In this document: one piece after another, positions 10,263 through 23,408 of the stretch
Position numbering within the stretch: the first letter of the stretch is position 1
Layout: every line of letters begins with the position of its first letter
NCBI RefSeq assembly: GCF_022581195.2
Contig: NC_061473.1
Location: 62,001-126,000, forward strand
DNA length: 64,000 nt
Direction: 5' to 3'
DNA from: Helicoverpa zea
Lineage: Eukaryota; Arthropoda; Insecta; Lepidoptera; Noctuidae
Made by a program: the position numbers and the translations under genes
Notes under the pieces: model-generated
Databases searched by the model: none
Seen by the model: the letters and a program-made list of their open reading frames with translations, nothing else
What the model was told of the DNA's origin: nothing

Positions 10263-13200
10263 ATAAAATTAAAAAGAAATAAAGCATCTCGCGTGAACAC
10301 ACAAGACAGCGGAAAAATCCATGAAAACAATAAAACAAATAGTAGGTGATTCACTAATTAACATAAGTCGTAAATGTAGTTGACACACTAACTCCTCAAC
10401 TTTGGTCAACAATGCTAACAGTGGAGTGGCGCCCTTTGTATTAGCATCTCATATACATACTCACTGTCACCGCTCTACGATACATAGCTAGCTAGATAGA
10501 TAGCAGTTAGCAGTGAGGCTTCTCCATAAGGGGTGACTAGTGAGACCCGTGGTACCACCTGACACAAGACCTCACCGAACACGATGGCTTCGGGAGGTAG
10601 CTACACCGGATTGCACGAGGTTCTCCATTTAGGAGCTTACTTTGAAGACTTCCTCTAGCTGGAGCGCCTCCGTATTCTCATATCACCAAAGGTTCCCGTT
10701 TGTGGACTTTGATTCATGTGGACGTTCTTCAGTTTTTTGAAGCAGTTGTGTTCCATGAGTGAAGGAGTTGTCTCGTTGATCGTTAGTTCCCACATAGTAC
10801 CAGACAGGCTTACTGGATTCTGTGAAAGTTGTCTGAAAAGAACACAGGTGTCTGAACAGCTAAGTTTGTCTATTGGACCAACTAGGCTCTGCAGTCGGGC
10901 TGACTGTCTAAATAAAACTATAATAGGTGTAAAAGGAATCGTTCTCACTTTCGTGTTTAGATTGTCTTTCATACATATGCAGACTTCGTTTGCAAGTAAA
11001 TACAATTCGTACGTGAGAAGATGGTCAAATTGGGGGTTTCTGTTTCATTAGGAACTACAATCAATAAGGCTGAATGAATGGGAATAAGGAGCAAAACCTT
11101 TAACGACCTAATTGACTACACTAATAACTACCTAACCTACAGTATCTTCCGGAAAAACTTGAATCCCAACAGTGGGATGAATTGTACAATATAGATCAAT
11201 CTACCTGACAGCATATACAGTAGCTGTAGGCATACAGCCGACTCGGCATTTCCAAGTGCAGGCAATTAGCGTGTGATCACTCGATCGCTATTAATTAACG
11301 TATCTCTAATGACGTAATTACTGCGCCACCTTTTATGGAAGAAAAAATCATTTTCTCAGAGCCTGCGGCTTAGGTTGGCGATGCACTTAAAGCTATAGAA
11401 TATTTCTTAAGAATAGTTCAATTAAAATACAAAGGTAAAAAAAAACAAACGAGATACACGATGAAGAGGTACATTTATGTCATCACCTAAGGACATTTAC
11501 TCAGGATTTCACTCTTTGTTCTCTATAGTGTTTCAGTGGCTTCTATTAAATTAATCTTTAAAGTACCAACTCTAACTCGCGTAGCTTGCAGTGTGTCGCA
11601 GGCGACGCGCTGACTCATAGTTCACATAGTTGTAAGTAATTACACGTAAACAAACATTATGTAAACAATCACTCAGTTATGATACCCTGGTACACATTAT
11701 CATATTTTTTTCTTCAACATATTACCTAGCTTTAGATTTTCTTCTTCTGTACTCGTTGCAATTTAAAATTAAAATCTACAACCGACTTTCGGATAGTAAT
11801 TAGTAAGTAGTCTATTTTTTGGAGCGATGCTAAACCTCTTTACAAAACTATCCTTACAAAACATGCGATTAATTCATGTATTATAACCAAATCATAGAGA
11901 GAATCTGAAATATAGGAGACTGGTAAGTGTGGCTCTTCATGTCATATTCAGCTAATGGCAGCACAAGCAATACTTGTCCAACCAACCTTACAGAGCCAAC
12001 ATCGCGCTGTCTCTCCACCTGCACCGGCGGGTGAAGGTTTAGACGCCGCCGCTAAATGAGATGTAAGCAGTAGTCAGTGCCAGGCCCCAAAGCGAACTAG
12101 AGAAGAAGAATCAGAAAAGCTGACTTTTACCAACACGTTGAATACATAGCAGGAAATAAATAAATTACCGGCGGCATAACAAAAAACAATCAAATTAAAA
12201 TCAACTAGAACCTTATCAAGCGATTAAAGTAATTTAAGAATTATAACAAAAAGACAGCTCGCTTCTGCGTGTACGCACTATCTACTCACACAGACACAGT
12301 TTGATGCTACCACTAGACCACACACGCGAGTGCGCCTGTGTGCGTGGCCCTCTGTTGCAATCCCTTAAATAGGTCGAGCAGATACTAATAGAAAGACGCA
12401 GGGCCGGCTTACAAGATTTTTATCGATATTCAGTGAGTTATGCGCATTTTAAACATGCCATTTGACTTCGCCTTCCTGGTTGAATGTCCTTTACTATTTG
12501 GATTTTCTGTTTGACGACGTTTCTACAAACGACTGCAATTCAAATGCTTTTCTTGAAGAAGCGATGTTGATGTTTGAGGAAGTTCTTCCCAAAAAAGTTT
12601 GACCGTTGACGTATGCAAGAGGCAACAGTTAATAAACTATCGTCCAGCTGTATAGCATGGAATAGAACTTTACAGACAATAAAAGTACCATATTAAAAAT
12701 CGATGATAAACCGCACGTCGACTCGGATGCACCTGACATACCCAAACCTGCCTAATCCGACTCTGTTATAAAAACTTTAAAAGATTGTTTGCATCTTTTC
12801 GTTACATTTTTTAGGTCACATACCCTTCGCTGTGCATGTGTGCGTCTGATAACACTAACGCAGCGAATTTTCTTGTGTGAAGCGTCTGTTTATTTGTATC
12901 AAGAAATACATTTTGTTGTTGTTATGATTTTTTTAGACGCGTATTTTATATGGCATGGTTGATATGAGGAACGTATTGGTGAGTTGAGGTAGTTGAGATT
13001 CTTTTGGTCGGAGAAACAAAAAAGAGTCAGTCTGTAATATTCAAGGCATACTAAATTTTCTCAATCGTAAGTAATACAACGAAGGGCTTTGATAAAGGGA
13101 ACATTGTAGGTGAGTTTCGTTTGGCTCACTCACCTTAGCGGGGCTGCTACCGTACCCCTAGATTTCCTAAAAGATTCAAGGGGTGGAAATGCTATCTTGC

Positions 13201-14676
13201 AGCTACCTGGCTGTCAGAAGGGCGCAGGCTTGCTATCGTCTGGAGACGCAGTACGTGTTAGCACATATAGAGCACAGTAATGGTAGCAAGGTCGCTGACA
13301 ATGGCGCCGCCGGGTCAGTGTGTTCGGCGTTGACCAACTAATTATCCCTCACATACATATATTGTATGCTAATGCTGTCGTCTGCTGGATGAACTCGTAT
13401 GACTTACTTTGATTTCGTTTTTTTTGTTTGTGTTCCACTGCTTAGGAGGTTACGTCGACAGTTTGTTATATCTTGTGCCCTGTATCCTGTGGTGATAATG
13501 ATATTCATGTAATCTTTCTTAAACTTAGGGCCTGTCTTCTCCAGTCTCTTTCATGACACCTATTTAGATTAACCGTGTATGTGTTTGAAAGGCACGTGGA
13601 AATAATTAATATCTCTGTTGAGACATAAAGCTTCCACATCAAACCCAAGCCCAAACAGAGATACGCTTTTTAAGAGCCCACATAGAGGAGTCAAACAGCT
13701 CCCATAAAAAGAACTCTCTACCATATTGTACTTCTAGGAAATGCTTGGCATTAACAATGTGAATATGAATGATCCACAAATCACCAGGGAGCTATGAATG
13801 AATGAAGCTCGCCCGCGTGTGGGCAGAGATGTAGGTGTACGACTTAATTGGGTAGGCTGGCTTGTCGCGCAAAACGATGTCACTCGAAACTTTTCAGTGT
13901 GAGGCGAGAAATCGATATAATAGGCATCGAGAGTTTGGCACTCCACTCGAAGGTATATCTATGTAAGTCATCAAAAAATCCTGGAAGATCAAAAAGTACA
14001 CTATTGACAAACTTATGATCGGACATAACATTGTTTGGTAATTCTTTCAAGTCGATTTGAAGACTGATGCTGTTATAAGAGATGGTGTTATAACGACACT
14101 GTCGCCTATTGTATCCTAAGGTTTTTAGCCCTAATCGTACTACAGGATATTTTTGAAGTGTTTGGTGTTTTTGCAGAAAATAATACAGTAGATAAGGGTT
14201 TGGGCTTATCTCCAATTAAGTCGTAGTTGGTTAATGGAAAAGTGTTTGTCAACGTTATGCAATGTGCGCTTTCTACTCGGTCACGTCGCGACCTGTCCTT
14301 ATAAGCTGATTCAGATGCCGACGTTTATATTGATGACCGCTTTTCTTTTCTTTGAAATGCACTAATGCAGTATTCATTTATCTCCTATTATTATTGGGTG
14401 CTATTTCAGAGTATTCGCCAATATTGAAAGCTAGTGCTTACAAGTTAATTTAGTTACATACTTAGATGTTCCTGTGAGAGGGAGTGCCTCATAGAACACA
14501 ATAACACTTAAGATATTACTTCACGAACTTTAGTCTTGATTGCATCTATTGTCACTATCACGTCAAAGTAGAATTCATATTTAGTTGACATCTTCATCAA
14601 ATAAGTAATGATGTTTAATGTTTGCTTGCCTATAATAATGTCGGGACATAATAATAATAATGTCGGGACATCTTTT
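10263..14676. other. long stretch without a recognised gene
   Basis: Around 10655-11051 both strands stay open for about 350 nt, but neither translation resembles a protein family I know and no splice partners are evident. GC-richer patches lie near 12000-12060, 12290-12360 and 13120-13330. Near 14635-14671 a 15-bp word (ATAATGTCGGGACAT) is duplicated. Nothing else is supported. Confidence 0.35.
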
Positions 14677-14912
14677 CACACACGGTTGGTTAGCCCCATG
14701 GTAAGTTATTAATTAACTTGTGTTATGGGTGCTAACACAACTGATAAACTACATATAGCTACATATATACATATTTATAAATACATATTGTAACACCCAG
14801 ACCACGGCTAACAAGCATGCTCATCACACAAATGTCGACCGCACCGGGAATCGAACCCGGGACCTCAGATTCGGCAGTCCGGCTTGGTGACCATTGCGCC
14901 ATAGAGGTCGCC
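14677..14912 (-). mobile_element. tRNA-derived SINE, minus orientation
   Basis: On the minus strand the element begins GGCGACCTCTATGGCGCAAT at 14912, with an A-box-like TGGCGCAATGG. An intact B-box, GGGTTCGATTCCC, lies at 14858-14846. The rest is an AT-rich body with CCCATAACACAAG and a GTGTGTG end. The head keeps a tRNA-like layout but is not a functional tRNA gene. I recognise the family as common in Lepidoptera. No confident target duplication was found. Confidence 0.75.
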
Positions 14913-17900
14913 TATAGACTTGCAATTGGTTATTTTCAGAACCTTTATCGTCAAAATTGTATATTGTGTCTCACTTAGCACCATCACCATCGATAACTTA
15001 TTTATTAAGATGAAATTGCTCAACATCAGACTCAAAAGCTAAACCTCTTGAGGAACAAGTACAGGACAAGCCCTATGTATTATTTTGATACGTTTAATTG
15101 ATCGTATGATGACAGCAGTGGGAAATACCACCTCCCCTCCCTATCCCCCCTCCCCCGGCAGCGGCGTGGGCATATGACACACTTTCGCTCAAACGAATCG
15201 TGTTGCCTATGTATTGTTTGTGCCTTCTAGATTTGAATGTAAGGGGATTTGATATCATTTTTTTGTTAATAATTTGCAGAACGAAATTCTGGTTTAATTT
15301 GGTTATATGTTTCTTACCGAAGTAGTTGGAAAAGAATTCTATTTTTAGTTCAATACGAAAGGATCAATGACATTTAAAAGGTTGAAGATATTGTTTAAAG
15401 TAAGAGTTAATCATAAGTTTAATTGAATATGTTGGTAAGTAGAACTGAACAAGCTCTTAGCGGCCGTTAACATTTAAGTTATTTATACCTCTTGCCATAT
15501 TGACTTAAGTTAATCATTGTAAAGTTGACATTTAATAGAAGATATCAATTTGTTTGTATTAAAGTAAATGACCAATAAACTAATCCACACACAGAAAGGC
15601 TAATTTAGACAATTATTAATTGATATTTCAAATTAGTACGAAGGTAATTTGTTAAGTTTTGAATAATCTAATCATGGTGTTATTGGGATTTAATGGAGAA
15701 TAATTTAATGTCTGCAGTTGAGTTAGTGTATGATATTAATTAGTTCACTGATCGAACTGAAGCGCATGCTGTAAATCAAAACTATTTATTTTTAAACAAC
15801 CTTCCTGAAGAATGATTGTACTGCTGAACAGTTCTTTAGATATCAATTAAAGTTGACTGTGATGATGAGAAACGGCAAGAAACTTTTTTTTCTATTATTA
15901 TTGGCAGGTGAGCAAAATACCAGGCAATCAGCGCGCAGCAGTAGGTTGCAGTAGATGATGTTAGGCCCGGCGAGGCGGCACAAAGCTCGGCGCGGCCTCA
16001 ACTCGCGAAAGTGAGAGTGGGCCGGTTGCGTAACGCCGTTCGACTCATGACGCCCTAGTACTCGACGTGGTTACCTACATTCAAGTTCTTTTTGTCTAAA
16101 ACTATTTCGATGTCTTACTTAAGTTTTTGCTCCTATAGAGTTTTTGTTTGCATCGTTAGTTAACATTTTTGACTAAAAATAGACTTTCAGTTTTCTTTCA
16201 GTGCACCTAAAGTAATTGGAACAATTCTTTAGTTTCGCCATTTCTTATGAATCTTACTACTTTTGCATTTATTTAATGAAGCGATACGAAGAAACAAAAA
16301 TGGATTATTTGGTTTAAAGAAGACCTGACAAGTTTTTGTGACCTATGTGAAAATTAAACTCAGTTAAAAATCACCGTCCATGCACTGTAATTATTTATAT
16401 GTCACGTCCCAAAAAAATTGGTAAAACCCCGAGCAGGAGCACTTTCTATAATTCTGGCGATTACACAACTTGCTGACGTGTCGTGGTATCCGTTTAGACT
16501 CAGATTCATCGCTCAAACAGTTATGAATCCGCTTTTTAAGATAAATATATCCGGAGCACATGATCAAACTCACGACACAAGTATTTTTATTTTCCAGGAT
16601 AATAATCCATGATATATGCATTGGTTGTGAGTCTGCCACACTCTTAATCTTGTCAAAAGTCAAAACTTTATGAATGCAGCTCTATATTGTGTGGCTTTTC
16701 GACCTACTACAAGAAATAACTTGGGTGAAATTTCTTTCTGGGCCACAAAGGACTATTTGAACATAAACCACGAGCTATCAGATACCAAGAAGGCATGACG
16801 TGTCGGAGGTATGTGCACTAGATGTCAAAGGTCACGTAGGCATTGCACGCGGAGATGACAATTAGCACCGCATCAACGCCGAACGGAGATGGTGTTAAGA
16901 AACTGTTGTGCATTTTTGCACTTTTGTGCTGTTTATTTTTAAACCTTATTACTAAGAACATAAAATATCTCTCAAATACATTTTTGGTATGACACTTTTC
17001 TGGGAGAGATGTTCATTCGTCATCTTTCTTAAATTCAAGTCATGCCCTTGAGTCACACTTTCACAGAAGTAATATAATATCTCGGATACCCGTTGGTAGA
17101 ACTTTTCCAACAGTTGAACGTGATGGAAGTCACATGGGTGCTATTAGACCCATGCTACTTACTGCAGTCTGGGGTAACTTAACAACCAAAGCTTATATAG
17201 TCCTGGATATGATTTCCTAAGATCTAATTAAAGAATTAATTGCATCCGTGACGAACCATCGCTGTGTACCATCTAATTGCTTACTAACTGGGCACCTTGT
17301 TTTTCATTAATCCAATGCAGTTAACTATTCTGTTAGATTTCTTTTCCTGCGTATGTTCATGAAGGTTCCTAAGACAAGACACCCCATTGATAAAATTAAA
17401 AGCCTTAAAAGTACTTTCTAACGCAGGGTCATCTAACAGCCAGGATCCCTCAACTTGTTAAGCGGACAATTGGTCCGTAATGCAAAGTTTCAAGGTGCAG
17501 AATGATTCTTCCGTCTTCTTCCACTCCTGCGGTATCCTGTAGGTCCTCATCCTCACCTCGCAGCCTCGGATGGGCTCCGCCCCCTGGCGCGGTGGTTGCC
17601 GTCTGGTAAGGCACGGTGACTGGGTTACCGGCGCGGTTGCGTCACTCGACCACTTTCTGCTGTCGCTCGCCTACTTATCCACTCACTGAGACATTCGCAC
17701 AAGTACCATTGGCCGTTGTTACTATAGTTGCAAATATTCTGCGAAGATGTTTACTTCACCTTTCCCTTTAAAAATATAGGGTGTTTTACATTCTGACAGC
17801 TTTCTTGATACCACGAATTATCGACTATAGGGGTTTGTTACATAATGATATACCCTTGATCTGTTTCAAATAAAACAAAGAAACACATAGTAACTTGTAA

Positions 17901-20578
17901 GTATATAAAACGAAACAATGCTAACATATTGATGATCAAACATAAATAATTATTCCAAAGACGTAGTTAACATGATGGTGTGCAGTATTTATCGACATCA
18001 GCTATATGAACTGCTTATAACGTTATATTGTTTACGCTGAGTCTGCAGGTCACTAACTTTGCAAATAATACAAAGTGTTGTGTTTGATTTCAATAATAAA
18101 TAGTCTACTTATTTACCTGTATATATTTATGCTGTTAAACAGCCGAGTTCTTATTATATTTGGGGATTGTTATAAGCAATCTACTTAGAAAGACATGAGA
18201 ATTGCACATTAAAACCAGTTGTATTTGTGATTAAACCATTGCATCATTCTACAGATTTTTTTTTAAAGACTCCATGTGCAGCTCTCGTTAAATAACTTTG
18301 CTGCTGTTGTCTACACGGCCGTCGAGATGTAAGAACACAACACTGCAGCAGCAGCTATCGTAATCATATTATAACTCTGCTACTGTGTAGTAAACATTAT
18401 TGATGACAATATGACTGTTCTGCTCACTAATAGCCAACTTTTGATTATTCCTTAAGAAGTTCGTAGTCTGTGCCACTACTCGTCAGTAGGCCACTCCTTA
18501 GTGAGCGCAGTACATAGCGCCGGCGCAGGGTTGCGTCACGTCGCGCCGCTCACTACCCCCACCGCCGGGGTGGCGGGTGGAGGGGCACTGTTACTAGGGC
18601 TCCGCCGAGTACTACCAACATGCCGCACAGAATCATGTCTAATGCCTTCGTACAGTTTGCTAGCTTTAACTTCGTATCTAACCTATGGGTTAAGAACTTT
18701 GGTTTACATTTACTATGGTTATAAGGCTTCTTCTTTTCCAGCTATATATATCGCATAGTTGTGGGTTTGGTTTTCTTTATAACTCTCCTACACTTCGGTG
18801 TAGCCATGACATCTGTATTCGATACCGTGTCCTTTGTCACTTAATTGCTCCATTTCTTTTTCTTCTTTTTAGGGACCTCCCCCTAAATCTACATTTAATT
18901 AGGGTTGTAAGGCACTCATTTATTGGGTTTGAGGAAAACTTTTGCAGACGTTATGACCATTTTAGATCTAAGTAAGAATGGTATTACGGATGCCTTTGCT
19001 TTAAAGGTAAGGGGGGGAGCAGCAATATAATAGTACTTTGACCTCAGGAACAAAGTGCAACAAAGTTCGGCTATTGCGCATTACATAAGCACGACTGCTG
19101 GTTTTACAGATTGTCTGATTAATAATCATTCATTAAATGATTAATATTCTTAATCATTTAGAATTTTTACGGGGCCTGAAGTAACCATGGCCGATTGTTC
19201 GCTATAGGCTAGCACCTTGCTTTACTTGTGCCGTGTGGGAAATTGACCTATAACATCGGAGAAGCCATCATGCAGTTGTAAATACTTACAAAGCACAGGC
19301 ATCAAACCCTCACTCCAATGCATACTGTTCTCAGTTATTAGCACTAGTCCAAGGGAAGAGTTTTTCTCCAGCATAGAAGTGATTGTGTTACCCCGCTGTG
19401 GAGTGTGAGACAATGGCCCACTGAGCACTGGTGTTTTTACCGCAGTCGCTGCACCGGCGCCGGTCGCGCAGTGTGAACGATAACCTCACACGTGACGACA
19501 TATTACAGCACGTTTAGCACGAACTACTACAACAAACTATTTATATCTAAATACCTATACATGTAGGCATTCTTCTAAATGCAGCTTGCATTTAAAAACA
19601 TACGAGTTTATCTCTGATTGATGTTTTAGTCGAAAGTTTTGATTCCATGAGATGTACTCATTGAGTTCACAGGTTCTAGTAAGATGTCAGAAGCTGGTCT
19701 CACGGAGATGGACCCAGTATGGACATGAAATTCGTGTCAATAATTACAATGTCAGTGCCCAAAATAGAAGTAGTGTTCAAACAGTTACTTACCAAAAGAT
19801 TGTTTTTTTTTTTTTACTGCAGATATGTAATTATAATAAATACATGGAAAAATACCTATATTAGTAACCTGATCGTAACACCAGAAAATATTGACTTAAT
19901 AAGCAATATTTCGCGAACTACATCGAATGTTGGCTTGTATGTGAGTGTCAGCAATTCGTACTGAGTCACCTCGTGCCAACGTTAATACATGTATTAGGTA
20001 TGGTATTTTAGTGAAATAATTATGTCTGTCCATCATGTTTCGATGGTAAGACAGCTATAGTAGATACCTAACACTACAAACACAGGTTAAGAGACAATAC
20101 TTTGCTGTTTTATTCTTTGCTCTCGCGATGCGAGTGAAGCCCCGGAAGTCAACTAGCTATAGAAATGAGTTAGATCAATTTGTTCTGGAAGAAGCAGTAA
20201 TATTACAGATACAACTAGGTATAAAGATGAGTTATATGAACAAGTTCTGGAAGGGTTAGGGAGTAACGTTACAGACGCCAATATTCAGTCAGCTAAGTAA
20301 GTGTGGCCAGCGAACACCCTTATCATAGTGACTGCTTCTGATAAACTTCACGAGGGGAAGTCCCAACAGGACAGCACCAATACAGTAGGTACATCTAACC
20401 AGCTATATGTGATGGCAACAACATGGCTAAATTACAAATATGATTTGCATTACATTAAAATATATAGCGTGACGTGACATTAATCTATAACTTAAATCAA
20501 TTTACATAAAAGTTATTGTCGTTTGTAAATAACACAACATTATTATGTAAAGTGAATGAATGACTAACGCTCGAAGTA
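14913..20578. other. non-coding stretch with CpG-rich islands
   Basis: No coding exon is recognised. GC- and CpG-rich patches stand out from the AT-rich background near 15905-16070, 17515-17690 and 18495-18600, and could be promoters or enhancers. A polypyrimidine tract lies at 15128-15155. The longest open frames have no recognisable similarity. Confidence 0.3.
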
Positions 20579-20590
20579 AATTCCTTACTT

Positions 20591-20672
20591 CGTTACCGCC
20601 TCTTTATCATCCCACTGCTGGGCACAGGTCTCCTCTCACACGGAGAAGGATTGAGCATTAATCAATAATCAT
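20591..20672 (-). mobile_element. 82-bp LINE 3'-end insertion
   Basis: The segment carries CCCACTGCTGGGCACAGG and GAGAAGGATTGAGCATTAAT, the inverse of the fragment at 4999-5076. It is flanked by an exact 12-bp direct repeat, AATTCCTTACTT (20579-20590 and 20673-20684). It is an extremely 5'-truncated LINE copy. Confidence 0.75.
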
Positions 20673-20684
20673 AATTCCTTACTT

Positions 20685-21720
20685 AAGAAAACTTAAGTTC
20701 CTAAGATACCACAAGCAACAGATAATCAAGTTTCAGTGGAATTTCGTCACTCGGCTGTCAGTTATCACGGTTCTGGTAATCGCTGCACATGTGCACTCGT
20801 CCACGTGAGCAAGACCAGCCACACGCTATCGGCACGAACGCGCTATCACTGGCCATCGGCAATCGATGCTGCATCGAGATGTCACAATCGATACTACGTG
20901 GACTATCGATTGTTGAGCGATGATGGCACACGACCGGTGATGGGTGGGTCCTAGATGTGATTGGTTTTTAACAGTCTTAAATTTTATTAGTTTTTCATTA
21001 TGGTTTACTCACACGCAGAAAATAAGGTCTGCAGAATAAAAAAATTGTTTCGCATTTTATTCTCGTTTTGGTGCCCCTTGATTCTTGAAGGATGGCCGTC
21101 AGCTTTTTGTATTCCTCTCTGTCCATAGGCAGGTGCAATAGCCGCTGGACGGAGGTTATGCAGTTAAACTCCCGAACGTTCCACAGCCACGAAATTTGTT
21201 TTGCGTAATGTTTCGGTATCTCTAATTTTTGGACAGGATATAAGAAAATGGGTGACAATAATTCAAAAGTACACGATGTTATAATATTTTATACAATTTC
21301 TGATTGTTGATTACCTACCTACTTCGTTCTAACTTGACTTATTGCTGACTTTAAGTTAGTGTTTTAAGATACCTACCCTGATTCAAACAACCGTGGTTTC
21401 ACCCGTGATCTGGAAGAACTCCTTTCTGTACTCCGTATAAATCGAGTAATACCACAGATTATATAATAGTTACTACGTAGCTTGTACGCGAGGAAGGTAT
21501 GGTTTCCCTAGTGGTGAAAGAATTTTTCCAGTCGGTTCAGTAGTTTTGTCTTATATTAGTTAAAACTCAGATGTAGTCACTGTGTCTACAAGAATGATGA
21601 TGGAAACCAAGCCATTTATATTGAAAAACAAAATTATACCTACATATGTAGCTAGGGAAACTAGGGTATGTTAATATATAATGTGAATAACTTAAATTAC
21701 CTATCATCATTCATTTAAGA
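20685..21720. other. non-coding stretch with an ATCGAT-rich patch
   Basis: Between about 20825 and 20925 the sequence is GC-richer and carries three ATCGAT words (near 20862, 20888 and 20905) plus CATCGAG and TATCGG variants. This resembles clusters used by DREF/BEAF-type insect factors. It lies about 2.5 kb upstream of C/EBP. No coding exon is recognised. Confidence 0.25.
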
Positions 21721-21957
21721 GCCCAGCTCTTGTCGGTGCAGCTCCTTCCATTTGTGAAGGTTGTGACGTATAAGGAAGTTCAGGAGTTGGCGCTAGATAG
21801 GTGTACTATCTAGCGCCAACTCCTGAACTTCCTTATACGTCACAACCTTCACCTTTTCTTTAATTTGCTTGATGTAGCTATATCTTGGACGACCCCTTCC
21901 TCTCTTTCCTTCGACCTTCCCTTCCACGATGTTTTTGATAAAATCCAAAAAAAATTA
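21720..21957 (-). pseudogene. C-terminal fragment of a LINE ORF2, partly inverted
   Basis: On the minus strand from 21957 the frame reads DFIKNIVEGKVEGKRGRGRP and continues through YIKQIKEKV and TYKEVQELALD. The IVEGK..GKRGRGRPR signature is typical of the end of RTE-type LINE polyproteins. Beyond the hairpin the expected terminal motif resumes as KWKELHRQELGS followed by a stop. The coding tail is therefore interrupted by an inverted duplication of its own sequence. It is non-functional. Confidence 0.65.
21754..21852. repeat. perfect 47-bp hairpin with a 5-nt loop
   Basis: The arm at 21754-21800 (GTGAAGGTTGTGACG... to CGCTAGATAG) is exactly complementary to 21806-21852, leaving loop GTGTA. 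It arose inside the LINE C-terminal coding sequence. The pairing has no mismatch, so either the duplication is recent or the arms are being homogenised. Confidence 0.95.
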
Positions 21958-21959
21958 CC

Positions 21960-23200
21960 TATAGAAATCTAACATTAAATAATGGAGGATTACGTTATAG
22001 TATTAAGATCAAAAACATATTTTGCTTTCTGAACTGTTTTGCTTTCTTGAAATGCAGATCATGCAAATTCACACTAGTTGCACTGCGTCTTAATTACCAA
22101 AATTGCCAAAATCTGTCAAAAATGCTTCTTTTAATTAATTTCTCAAATCATTAATGCGACCAATATGCAACCTAAAAAAATTACCACAAAATTTAATGTG
22201 TAACAAATAAAAAGCGAAAAAGAATTGACCTAGACATACAAAACTGACCAAACAAAATATCATAAAATGAAAGTACGACCTTTGTGCTTATTTCCCGTCA
22301 ACAAAACTGTATCAGGCACCTAAAATTAAAAAGAAGCTCTCCAGAACAAATATACAATAGTTGGAGTTTCTTACTGAATTACAAATAAAGGATTCTTAAC
22401 TTTTATTTGATAAACACTTCTTGAACTTGTAAAGCTAAAATACAGAGTTTAAAAATAAATTAACAATTCAAGTACAATTTGGTTCGTTGCTCCATATCGC
22501 TTGTTCGAAGAATCAATACAATCCGCCAATATTCTTGACAGATATTTTTATTATCGTTAATGATTTTCGACTTGTATCCGTCTCTTCAGGAATTTTATTT
22601 GAAACGATAGAGTGAAGCCTGCTCACAAAAAAAAAAAACTTAAATCATGTTTTATTCACCTCAAAAACTTACGACTTTCTAATAGTATTCATTAAGCTAT
22701 CCAGCTAATTATGATAGAAGCACAACAGTAATTATACGATTACTTAACGGACATCTAATAAGCGCAAGCGTTTAACTAATGAATGACTCTCGGCTAATCA
22801 CTTCAGCTAGTAGAATATCTATAATGTTATAGTGAGATGACAAGTGTACCTAGTAAATACCATTGTTTTTTTTTATTATAAAAAAACAGTACTATTATCA
22901 AATTAATTTAGTACATTTTTTATTCTGCAATCAGTAATTTATTATCTTGGTATCTACTTAGAAAGCACATGCTTACATTTTCAAACTTTTTATAAAACCA
23001 AAAATAAATCCCAGCGTCATGTGGAGTATCAGCAATATTGTTGTTATTTAATAGGTACACGAACTCTACTACCACCAGTCCAAGCTTGACACAAAAAACT
23101 CTAAAAATAAAACCTTAGCGCACGCGTTAAGTTATCGGGGTAGGCAGCGCGAAACTTTTACCGCGAACTTAGAGCGCGGCTTCAGCGCTTCCTTCCGGGC
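21960..23200. other. upstream region of the C/EBP gene
   Basis: AT-rich DNA runs to about 23090, then changes abruptly to CpG-rich sequence, as expected at a promoter. A TATA-like TTTTATAAAA lies near 22988, but the start site cannot be placed from sequence alone. No coding exon or repeat is recognised. Confidence 0.4.
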
Positions 23201-23320
23201 AACCTTGCGAGGCGTGCGCGGGCGGCGCGCCGGCCAGTCCGCGCCCGACGCCCGCCGCGCCCGCACGCGTCACTCGCGCCCGCCACACGCCGCGACACGC
23301 GCACGCGATACCCACGGTGC

Positions 23321-23353
23321 ATGTGCTTTAGTGACGGCTTCTCAGTGCTTTGA
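23321..23353 (+). promoter_or_regulatory. short upstream ORF in the C/EBP leader
   Basis: An ATG at 23321 opens a 10-codon frame ending at TGA 23351-23353. It lies 55 bp before the C/EBP start codon, in a different frame. Vertebrate C/EBP-alpha and -beta carry a short out-of-frame upstream ORF that tunes initiation-site choice. A similar role here is inferred and depends on the leader including this region. Confidence 0.45.
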
Positions 23354-23408
23354 AGTGGAGCCACGGGCTACCGGCGCCGCTGGGCCCGTCATAGGCCCGG
23401 GCGGCGGG

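Noticed and set aside
14840..14912. Functional tRNA gene on the minus strand
   Set aside because: The A/B boxes and tRNA-like head are continuous with a SINE body. A clean acceptor-stem pairing is not present.
23205..23408. In-frame N-terminal extension of the C/EBP reading frame
   Set aside because: The open frame before 23409 contains no ATG and is an Arg/Ala-rich translation of CpG-rich leader; the first ATG at 23409 starts a plausible protein.
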